From NCBI RefSeq assembly GCF_042242105.1, contig NC_092013.1, forward strand, positions 5,653,730-5,717,729: 64,000 bases of DNA. The letters run 5' to 3'. Position numbers and translations under genes: made by a program. The DNA comes from Pempheris klunzingeri (taxonomy: Eukaryota > Chordata > Actinopteri > Acropomatiformes > Pempheridae). The notes under the pieces were generated by a model that made no database searches, had not been told where the DNA came from, and was given only the letters and a program-made list of their open reading frames with translations. Shown one piece after another: positions 54,301-64,000 of this stretch; the stretch's first letter is position 1, and every line of letters starts with the position of its first letter.

Positions 54301-57300
54301 CTGATTGGTTGTTTTTGATTCAGACTTTTTTAAAAGGAACCGTTCAGTCAAACATTGTTAGTGAGATGCAATGATCAAATCACTTCTACCACATTTATAA
54401 TGAAATAATGTTACTACTACTGCAACTTTAACTATAAAAATAAGAAGAAAATAAAGCAGTGTTTTGTCCACGCGTGTAAACCTCACGTCATCAGTCTTGG
54501 GCTTGGTGTCCTTTTTGGTTCCCAGTTTTTTATCAGCAGGAGGAGCAGGACACACAGCAACAGGAGGAACTGCAGGGGCTTTCTACAACAACCAACAGAG
54601 AGGACATTCGGTGTAGCTTTGTCAAAGTAGTTCAACATTTCACTTAGTACAGTGAAATATCCTGATCGTAAAGACAGAGATCTGACTAGCCAAGAGGAAA
54701 GAAAAGAAGGGATTGCTGTACTGTGACAGGAGCAGAGGAAAGTCCAGCCTCCAGAGAGAAATCATCCAAGGCTTTCTCCATCCTGGGTTTTTTATCAAGA
54801 GGAGGAGCAGGACACACGGCCACAGGGGGAACTGCTGCAGGGGTTTGAGGCTGCTGCAACAGAGACACGACATTAGACGATTAAACTTTTAGCTCCTTCA
54901 GTCAGACACCACTACAGTGACATTCAAGTTGTACTTTACCTTCACAGGAGGTGGTGCAAAGTTAGCAGGGCCAGCAGATGAGGCACTGACGGTTTCAACG
55001 CGGTCCTTTTTCTATATATATATTCAATTTGGACAAATACAAGATGGGATTAGTTAGACTACTAAAAAAAGCACAAAGCTAGGCTCTCAGTTTCATACAA
55101 GAGTTTAAGTGTAAAGGCTGGGACCATCAACCATTTAAGTATTTACTTTTGTCTAGAGGGTAAATGGGGTGTAAAGCTGGAGGGTGGATTAGCAGCGGAG
55201 TGCTACATGCTTGAAGACTCTCACCTCTGGCTTCTTGGACGCTGCTGGAGCGGCAGAAGACATGAAACCGGCTGTAAGAGAATCCAGGGCCTCGTCCGTG
55301 CTCAATGGTTTCTGAGATGAAAGACAGAGGGTGCATGACCACCAGATCACAACACAATACACTGACAGAATCTGATCAAAGTACTCCAAATAAAGCTTTA
55401 ATGACAGCCACATCATCCTCCACTAGAGGGCATATTTGATCAAGTCACAAGCAAACAAAAGGGCAAAATAATGCAAACCAGACAGCATGTACCAACAGTG
55501 AAGAAAAAGTACAGGCACACCCCTCACATTCCATCGAGACAAAATAACACAAATAAACTCAAACTAAAGCTACGGCTGACACAAAAAACTGCTCTGATTT
55601 AGAAAACATATGATGCAAATCAGAACTTAAAACTGAAAAGTCACACTGGAGGAAAGTATCTGGGTGGAAAGATGCCACTTACAAGACAAGGTGACAAAGT
55701 GTGAGCAGGTTATGATGCAAATGTACCGAACTGTTGACGGTGAGTAAACGGAAACTTGCATATGGGTTGACATCAAAGTGTGTGACAGCTGTATCAGAGA
55801 GTGCGTACATGCGTGCGTGTCAATGTGCGCACACATTTACGTAAGTGTTTAGGTTTGGTCGGACAAGAGCCAGCGAGCTCGGACTGAGAAGGTGGGTGCA
55901 GCGCAGTTTGCTGAGACAACACCCACCAGCGCAGTGCAACATTCCCGACTCTAGAGGAAGCAGCAGGTCATACGGTGGGGTAACGTCTTCCAGAGTGTGT
56001 TTGTGACGAGTGCGTGCTCACTTTCTTTTAGCTTTTAATGTGCGAGTGAGTTTAAAGGGCGACTCTCTCTCTCTCTATGAACTGCATCTGTATCCAAATT
56101 AGCAGAATGTAGCAGAGGTTGTGACTCCTCTAAATGTGTGTTGTTCACTTACAGGAACATCCTTGGGTTTATAATCTGCAGGAACTGGAGGCTAGAAAAG
56201 AAAAGAAAACGTTCATTTTAGACTAGAGAAGAACATTTAAAAGCTCAAATAATTCAGAGCATCAACTCGGGATGTTGACGATAACCACGATATTGAAAAA
56301 TGAAATACTACATGTCAATAACACGCACGTGATAATAGCATGTGCACATTCAGTGGTTCACTCCAGTTTGAAATCTGATAAACTAAACATGCTCGTCTTC
56401 CTTCATGAAAACTTGCCATAGGCAGAAGATGGGAAGAGGAAAAAGAGGTCCACCCAGTTTCCCTTTCATTAGACATTAAGTCTAATTGCTCTTTTTGTAC
56501 ACTTTTGTACAGTTATGGTTGGAGACTCTCTCCCTCTACATAAAAGATTAACTTGACGAGCTTTGATAGCTATTTAGTTTGTTCATATTCTCCATAGGTA
56601 CTGCAATAGTATTTATTTAATGGATTCTTTTGGCGTGTGGTGAATTTGTGATATCATGAGAGCCATAGCATCAATAAATACTCTGAAATCTCTGACACAT
56701 TCTCTTATCTTACTCTGATGATAACTGGCAATTTAGGCAGTTCAGCTTTTCAAGTTTTCTCCTGCTCAAAGTATCATTTTTAAATATCTCAGTGCCAATG
56801 TTATACATGGGATTCAGCAATAACTGCCCACATAGAAAAAATAAAAATAAAAAAATAGAATTGTCAAAATCTTAATCTAATTCTGGAAGTATCTGATCAA
56901 AGACTAAAGAAACTAGATTATGAAGCTGATCAGGCTTTTGATGGTACGTGACAGTTTGTTTGATTCAATACTATGGATATATTTTGTACCACATGTGTGT
57001 TTGATACTCAGCCCTATTCATCTCCGTCACAATACAATGGAGATAAATGTTTTATGAGTTTTATTTAGCCCTAAAAAATGACATTTCAAAACTTGCTGAT
57101 CACTCTAGATAATCCACAGGCCTGACTGTCAACAGTTTTCATAGGAACCGCTTCCTCCTGAAGAAATAGTCCCTCTAAAAACACGCTGACAGAGAGGTCT
57201 GTCAGTGGGGCAAAAAACATACTTGGCTGGCGATGCGGCAAAGCTAATTAGTGAATCAGAATAAGTGGTGACGAGGAGGAGACTTGGGGGGAAAAACTGA

Positions 57301-60300
57301 CCATATCTTCAAATCTGTAGCCTGGAGGCAGCGTGTCGTCTCTTTCTCCACATTTCTGACCCTTCGTGGAGGTGATGTCATGCTGAGACACATGCAACAC
57401 ACACGTGGTTAATCACAGCAGATCCATGCTGCAGCTCAGTGCAATCTATAATCAATTTACACACACACAACCACACGTGCACACAGTGTACCTCTTTGAC
57501 CTCTGGCCCGGTGTATACAGGCTGCGGGGGTACGACAGGATCTGTGGATGGTAGTATGCTGGCCAGGGCGTCATATGGATCCACAGCGGGCGCCTGCACA
57601 TGCAACACGGCTCAGCACACTCGAGCAAGCAACATGCTTTTCAAATCAAAGTCAGACCGCTTCAGTGCGTCTTTACCTCTTTGGCTCCTTTAGCTGCTGC
57701 GGGAGGAACCTCCACCTGCACCTGCAACACAGATCCAGAATCAGTACACAGACTTCCACATCATGGAGCATGCAACACGTGGACTTCATCAGTGTCCCTC
57801 ACTTATCTTCATGATAATATAACTCCAGAGAGAATATGAAATGTGAGATTTGATGATATTCTTAAACTAAAGGACATTTTCCCAAAGTCACCAGGATCTG
57901 ACGGCACAGTAGAGCTTTATTCAGTCAGAGCACCATGAAAATATTCGATGCATCAATATTCTACAGATAGGAAATACGCAGGATGAAAGTATCAGACGGA
58001 CTTCAGCCCTGTTGGAACATCTACCTTCGTTTGTGTTGGTTTAGCTCCTTCTTTCTTCCCCTGAACAGACACATTTCCAGCCGCAGCCGTGGCTGCTGCA
58101 GCTGACTTTGATGCTTTAGTGGGATCAACTTGAGGCACATCAGCTTTGAGTGTTGTGGTGGCAGTGGCTCTCTAAAATACAACGGATTTGAATCTATCAT
58201 GGGCAAAGTACACGTCAAGTAAAATTAAAGGTCTGCCGTGCATGCACAAAGTCAGTAAGGTACCCAGAGAAACAAATAAAGGACAGAACAGTGAGGGAAC
58301 CTCCACCGACTCCATGACAGTCATGAGTTTAGAGGTGTCAGCAGGTGTTGAGCAATGAATCCAGCGAGAGAAGATTAACAGATGAACTTGCAGGCCTGTC
58401 CTCTCCAGTGCTTTGCTCTGTTGACTCAGATTTGTGGTGTATGCGTGGTGTTGCAAGTGGAGAGGTGCGCACCATTTGCAAATACAATAACAAGCGTTGG
58501 CATGCTGAGCATAGGGCGGCAAAGTTAAGAACAAAGGCCCTCTATACCTCCCAAATGGTCATGTCCAAAGTAGAAAGGAGAGGACCAAAGCCGTGAAAGA
58601 AACTCCCATAGAGAGCAATGTCCAAAGCAAGAAGAGAGCTCTCAAGAAAGTAAAAAAATAAATAAACGGATAAGATGTTGAAATAAAGCAACAACAGCCT
58701 TGAAAAGAACATCTTGAGGGCGTCATGGAGGCAATAAAAAGCCTAAAAAGCCTGTAGCAGTTGAGTCTACCTTGGCTGTGTCTTCTTTACGCTTGGTCGC
58801 AGCAGCGCTTGCTGTGGTGCCAGCGGCAGGAGGAGGAGCCGGAGCTGTGGCTTTGACTTGGGACACAGGTGCGGTCTACAAACATGTAGCCAAATGATTC
58901 ACTCACATAAACAAGGACCGAAGGATTCACAGCAGCAAAACATAGTGACAAGAGATGTGGACCACGTTCAACACTGTTAGTGAAAACGGAGCAGGAGAAG
59001 ATGAGCGGTGATCCACATAAAGTCCAACTAAAGCAGAAATACAACCTCTCTGCTGAGGCGAATCTGACCACTGGTCAGTGTGTATGGTTAAACATGGGCT
59101 TTTTCATGCTTTAAAATATGTGTATTCTTTATAGTACTGTTGACCTTTTTCTAAACTTTTTTAATTTCTTATCTGCCTCCCAGAGCCTTGAAACTTTGGT
59201 GTATTCATGAAGCCCTCACACTGTATTTGAATATGTGAGGTTCGGCTGCTTAGAAATGTATTCTCCCCTGATGCTATCAGAAAATCATATCTAAAAACTA
59301 ACAAAAAAAACAGACACAACGACTGTAACAATAAGCAGTGCAGCGAGCAAACAAGAGCGCTGTGAAGAAGATCGTGTGAATCTGGTAGCTGACACACAAA
59401 TCATGTTTGTAGGAGTTTCCCACAAGCACATGGCACATCAGTCTCTGCTGACGAGACATCACAACCTAAACAACAAATTCAGTTAAATGTTCAAGTACCT
59501 GCAGCTGAAATCTAAATTTCAGTAAAAAGATCAGCAGTAATGTAAATACACAAGAAAAAGCGCCGACCAGCGGCTTCGTCATGATGACATCATTACCTTT
59601 GACGTCTGTTTAGGACCGCCCCTCGCCCCAGCTGATGTCACGTCAACAATAGCAGCCCCAGCAGACGACATGTCAATAACAGTAGCACCTGCCGGCGTAG
59701 TGTTAGTCTACAAACCAAGGAGCATGAGAAAGTTATTCATGGGGGCAGCTGTGCGGCTTGTGGTGAGCGTTCATCCCAAGCGTGAAGACATGAGAGCTCA
59801 TTAATGTGAGACAGCAAGTGTTCATCTTCTGATGCACGTGACAGGTCAAGACGTTTGGATGCCTGAGCCAGAAAAAGGAAGATGAAAAGGATGAGGAAGC
59901 CAGTGAAGAGGAGACGTGAGCTGCCTCGTGACGAGCACACACTCGGAGTGTAGAGGAAAGCAGTGATCGGTGTTACGTCGCCCCAAACAGCCAAAAGCCC
60001 CCCCTTCCTGCTTTTACTCATCCAGAGTCCGTCTACCTCTGGTTTGGCTTTAGGTGCCTCTTTTCCTGCTGTCCCCAATGAAGCACTTCCTCCTGCTGTG
60101 ACACCGCCTCCTTTGGCTCCGCCTGTTGCCGTGGTAACCACCCCCGGCTTTGTAGCCATGGCGGATCCTGACGAAGCTTTCTGCAACGCACCAGGTGTGG
60201 AAAAGTTGATCATCTACCTTTATTACAGCTCAACGGATGCTTGTACTGCCTATATACTTTTCTTGGTGGCAACTGCTAATGTATTTAGTGTTTTGTGACA

Positions 60301-61831
60301 AAATGAAGTGTTAAAGGGGCAATACACTGATTTTACACACAAACATCTGAGGATTTGAAGATGCTGCACAGTGGGAACTAATTTGAGTTAGACACACAGT
60401 TTTATTATTACTCACAGTCCATTTTACCATGACACGGACTAACTGGTGTGTCACAAGCTGATTATTCCAAATTATATTATCAATAAAATACTTATTAAAG
60501 AGCTAAAGATAGTTCTTTCTGTGTAGCACTGCTCATAGACACTGCCACTGAAACACGAGCAGCTGTAGCCGACTATGGCAAAGTCAACCACGAGGAATGA
60601 AAAGGGGCACCGAGGTCAGCAGCTAACAAGAGTCACTTATAGCTGAAGGTTAATGACTGAGTAATACAAGCTACATGTATATATATAAATATCTATGCAA
60701 GTTTAAAACTACACCATTCTCTCATATTATAGTTCATTCTATTTTAAACATTGCTGCACCTATTTTCTGCACACAGCCACCTTCATATCACTTATATCCC
60801 ACCAAAGCCATTTTGTACAAGCCGGGCACAGAAATAGACGCCGTCGAGGCCCGGTTGTTGAAGGACGAGTGAAAACACTTCAGGCTGGCTCTTGTTCTGT
60901 TAAAACAGTGTCTGGCCTTTAAGAAGTGTAAGAAACTGGAAAAACAGTTTGGCTGTAGACTCCCTAAAAGTCTGGTGTTTCAAAGATGTCATTCTGTCAA
61001 AACAAAACTAGCCATTAAGTGACTTTCAGTATTTTTTTTGTCCAAGAAGACCAGTTTGTCCTGTTGTTGTCTCCTCTAAACCCGACTGGAGAAACTGGAC
61101 GGACATTTAATACAGAGCGGTTTATGCCAAATACCTAAAAAGTCTTTGATGAAGTCTGCCAACTGTTTTCTAGAAACAGACCTGACACTGGTATGTTAAC
61201 AAAGACCAATATCTTATAAATAAACATGCAAAAGTGCATGTAGTTATATAAAGTGTTGTTATAATTCCTGAGTTCCTGATTAAAATACTGGTGAATTATC
61301 TTAACTTGTCCTCTTCCTAAAGTCCCATTTAAACAAACAAGAACTATCGTAACGTCTGGAAAATACTCCGATCAGGAACAAATCTGACTGAACACAAAGG
61401 GACAGGCACTTTGATCCATTGTCCGAGAGCAGCATTAAGGGGTTAAACTGCTTCCCACTTACTGAGACGCTGGGTGTTACCACGCTTGTGCTTGAATGGA
61501 AGGAAGAGGAAAGTTTTCTTAGCTGCGTGCTACCGCTCAGAGAGCACAGCTGAATCTGTCCCTTCGCTCTGCTTAAAACGGTCAAAAACAGAAAGCAGCA
61601 CAATGCTGGAGCAGGAGAGGAAGCACTACACATAGTTCAGATAATGGGCAGGTCTGAGGTCAGTCAGGCAGCAATGCACTGATTGAACACAGGAAGTCAG
61701 CATGTGAGTTTTGTCTGAGAGAGAGAGAGAGAGAGAGGCAGGATGAGATGAACGTTTGATACCTCAAACTGTGCAGGCTTCACGGTGGAGACCTGAGCTG
61801 CCGGTTTGGGTGTGGCCTGGCTCGGCTGCGA
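48369..61831 (-). CDS. cast: Calpastatin (calpain inhibitor), N-terminus incomplete
   Basis: I find 33 minus-strand exons, from 61831-61763 down to the terminal exon 48467-48369. All are phase 0 with lengths divisible by three, giving at least 1073 aa. Five inhibitory repeats are seen; each pairs an acidic A-type helix (DALxxL, DALSALGD) with the calpain-binding B loop. The B loops are [13 protein letters not shown] (57302-57382), [12 protein letters not shown] (53808-53924), [12 protein letters not shown] (52453-52569), [12 protein letters not shown] (51299-51415) and [13 protein letters not shown] (50370-50462). These match the calpastatin consensus G-x-x-x-x-T-I-P-P-x-Y-R. An Ala/Pro/Lys-rich leader precedes repeat 1. 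The last exons carry a leftover A-type helix (LASLSDTLL), a Ser/Lys stretch and the end TSTKKGGKS. Known role: an intrinsically disordered cytosolic protein that inhibits Ca-bound calpains. Mammalian forms have four repeats. The first exon is not identified. Confidence 0.93.
51021..54163 (-). repeat. cast: Three tandem copies of a calpastatin exon module
   Basis: Three successive modules share exon sizes and sequence. Each has an A exon of 105 bases (54059-54163, 52677-52781, 51560-51664; [10 protein letters not shown]), a B exon of 117 bases (53808-53924, 52453-52569, 51299-51415; GEREDTL) and a C exon (53603-53680, 52230-52343, 51021-51134; [12 protein letters not shown]). Spacing between B exons is 1.36 kb and 1.15 kb. 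Shared linker exons (PVAVCPA) also recur. This indicates tandem duplication by unequal crossover, allowed by the symmetric phase-0 exons. Confidence 0.85.
60311..60620. repeat. TTAAAGGG-type interspersed repeat in a cast intron
   Basis: It begins TTAAAGGGGCAATACACTGA, similar to the start of the copy at 19645. It lies in the intron between cast exons 61763-61831 and 60037-60180. The right boundary is approximate. Confidence 0.35.
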
Positions 61832-62235
61832 CTAGAGAGAGACAAAGAAGCAAACAGAGAGAGGGAGAGGGAGAAGTTACACATGTACAAATCTAGCAAG
61901 AAACCATCGTAATCAGTTCAAGACTCACAGAGAGAAACATGTCAGTTTCACAAGAGTCTGCGTTTGTGGGAAACTCAACATTCCCTGCAGCTTATTTCTG
62001 GACACAGAGGAAAACATGCTGAAAAGTTTGTCACCACAGCTTCGAAGTGAACAGAACAGAGCAGGAGATGAGGTAAAGAACATATCTGCTAGTAACTTCA
62101 AGTACTGCTGCACAGTATCCACAAGCACATCCATCACACTGCAGTCAGAGGGGGTTGATTCAAGCGCTACATTCCAGGGTGTGACTGCTGTTTGACAACA
62201 GAGAACAAAGAAACCGAGTATTATTGTTGCCTGTG

Positions 62236-62305
62236 GTCGCCTTAGCAACGGACAACACGTGACAACGAACGCAGGGTTTGACAAGCTGCTCTTCAGCTGA
62301 CGTCA
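62236..62305. promoter_or_regulatory. X-box / E-box / CRE cluster, possible internal cast promoter
   Basis: Within 70 bases there is a perfect RFX X-box GTCGCCTTAGCAAC (62236-62249), an E-box CACGTG (62256-62261) and a palindromic CRE TGACGTCA (62298-62305). It lies 0.4 kb upstream of the first identified cast exon. Mammalian calpastatin has several promoters, some reported to respond to cAMP, so a promoter role is plausible but inferred. Confidence 0.45.
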
Positions 62306-62772
62306 CGCCGTGTAAAAATGGACGATGAGATCATTCAAATCAGTCCTCAAAGAGACCCAACTAGGACGGACTTCTTTTCCACCCTCACACAAACATGGCA
62401 GCAAATCTGTGCCGCGCTGCACTTTCTGACGCAGCGTCAGTGGTGCTCGTCTCAGATTTCCTCTTGATTATAGTTGAGTCTCTTTAGCAGATGCATCAAA
62501 CTGTGGCCACAAAATGTAAATTACATTATTTCATGTGCACGAGAGGATTTTACTCCAGAAAAGAAATTATAATGACAGAATGAAGTGACTGTGTGGTTTC
62601 ATGTATCATCTCTTATAAAAAGGTGTTAAGTGTTTGTTTCTCACGCTATGATAAAAAAGCATACAAATGTAGTTACTTTTCCTACTGTGAGTGTCCTTAA
62701 TTTAAAATATTATCTGATTCCTACTTTTATATTGTCTAAGTCTGAGAAGAGAAAGCTCCCGGACGCGGTCCC

Positions 62773-62838
62773 TTTACTTGAAAAAAACTTTATTGAAAAT
62801 ACAACATTTCAGTTCCCAGACCTTCATCGGGTAAAAAA
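62773..62838 (-). repeat. Degraded retroelement-type tail with a hammerhead-like core
   Basis: Read on the minus strand: CCGATGAAGGTCTGGGAACT, then GAAATGTTGT and a nearby AATAAAG. This resembles the tail, widespread in fish, whose intact form has CTGATGA - short stem - GAAA, the hammerhead ribozyme core carried by Penelope-like elements. Here one core base is changed (U4 to C) and the stem has a mismatch, so it is a fossil at best. Confidence 0.3.
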
Positions 62839-64000
62839 AAGACAGAAAATGTTGTATTTTAGTATTTAGTATTGTATTATTAGTACAATACAGTACAAAT
62901 AATACAATTTTGGGGTCCAAATGTCACAAATGTTCTATCTCACATTACTTCTCTCCTCGAATTCAATTAGAATCAAATGGAAACAGATGAAGTATCCATA
63001 TCCTCGGTTATATCTCTTATATTCTTTGAGTATAAGCATTAAACCAGGTGAGGTAACCAACCTACTTTGACAGACAGTGGTCAACTTGTAAATTAACATG
63101 TGTAGCTATATGAAACTGTATAAAACTAGTGTACTCACCTCATTCAGGGACCAAGGTCTGTCAAAGCAGTACTGAAAGTATTGTGACAAAGATATGTACC
63201 AAAAAGTAAACTTGTCAGGGCTCTCCTAAGAACAACCTATGTGAACCATGTTTGTTATGTAGTGTAATTTCTTCTTAGTTAGCAGGCTGAATATATGAAA
63301 TAAGTCTGAAATAAGCCAATACTGACCAATAAACCGAGCTGGACCAAATATCAGTCAGGCTCTAGTACACACGTGTTCCTCAGACTGGAGGGCCTGAACC
63401 TGCATGTTAGGAAGCCCCACAAATTTAGAGTAGAACCACAAAATACCTCAAAGAAGATTTTTACTGGGTTTAAGAAGTATAGACTTTTTTCTCACACTTG
63501 AAAGTTTCTATTCCCAACAAAACACAAAACAAGTAAAAGTAAACTGTCATTATAATACTGCAGGAATCAAGCATTATTGGCACTATCCTGCAGTGAGAAT
63601 AGACTGAATGGGTGTCATTATAAGTCTAAGCAGAAGCAGTAAAGGAGAATTACAATTCTAATCATACTCCTCTCATTTGTACTCTCTGCTACACAGAAGG
63701 AACTGAAGAAGAAGCATCTAGTTTCACAAAAGCACACAGTGCTTTGTAAACTTCTCTTTGGAGGCAGCCGTGCATGCAGTTCAGTATGTCTGAGGCATGC
63801 CGAGGGCTCCAGGTGGAGCCCTGTATGCTGCAGAGCCCAGCCCAGCTCTTTCAGGCAGTGTGAAGAAAGAGCCTCCACCCCACTGGCAGCAGGTCAGAGC
63901 GACTGCAGTCAGTTTCACATCCAGCCCAGTCCATTGTATGCTGCTGTGTCAGACCTAACCAAGCCAGTTAGTGAGCATTACTCAGTCTGTTCATGTTAAC

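Larger units (their letters stand above)
61832..64000 (-). other. Upstream part of cast, first exon not resolved
   Basis: It contains a promoter-like cluster at 62236-62305, a degraded transposon tail at 62773-62838 and one splice-bounded 33-base segment (63139-63171, minus; YCFDRPWSLNE) that might be an upstream micro-exon. No clear start codon exon was found, so the beginning of cast may be beyond 64000. Confidence 0.4.

Noticed and set aside
61453-61480. 28-base candidate cast exon encoding HKRGNTQRL with a gtaagt donor
   Set aside because: Length breaks the uniform phase-0 pattern of all other cast exons and the acceptor is poor.

Overview
The window is nuclear DNA from a teleost fish, most likely a spiny-rayed (percomorph) species. 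The evidence is the fish-type prepro-GnRH2, the fish-type CD8 tails with a C-x-H motif, split genes with GT-AG introns, many (GT)n/(CA)n microsatellites, and fish DNA transposons (Tc1-like, TTAA- and TA-flanked MITEs). There are no bacterial operons, tRNAs, rRNAs or CRISPR arrays. All gene models were assembled by hand from splice sites and reading phase, with no alignment run.

Layout. 545-15418 (+): ptpra, receptor tyrosine phosphatase alpha, 20 coding exons, 838 aa. Its last intron holds an apparently intact Tc1-like transposon (ORF 13505-14542) and two MITEs. 22092-22893 (+): gnrh2, three coding exons, 85 aa. 24062-29442 (+): zmat1, seven exons, 606 aa, four U1/matrin-type zinc fingers, one GC-AG intron. 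33733-37287 (+): cd8b, six exons, 212 aa. 44297-46226 (+): cd8a, six exons, 224 aa. 48369-61831 (-): cast (calpastatin), 33 exons found, at least 1073 aa, five calpain-inhibitory repeats. Between cd8b and cd8a, on the opposite strand, is a possible two-exon gene for an 87-aa membrane microprotein (38642-40415).

How the genes relate. ptpra-gnrh2 adjacency is the ancestral vertebrate arrangement. cd8b and cd8a form the tandem coreceptor pair whose products heterodimerise on cytotoxic T cells. Calpastatin is a cytosolic inhibitor of calpains and converges tail-to-tail on cd8a. These genes are not one pathway, although PTPRA and CD8 both converge on Src-family kinases.

Most notable: a triplicated exon module in calpastatin; UG-repeat 3' splice sites in front of the ptpra second active-site exon and the cd8b transmembrane exon; loss of the usual F-strand cysteine in the CD8-beta V domain; a frame-deciding GC-AG intron in zmat1; the antisense membrane microprotein candidate; and an X-box/E-box/CRE cluster near the 5' side of cast.
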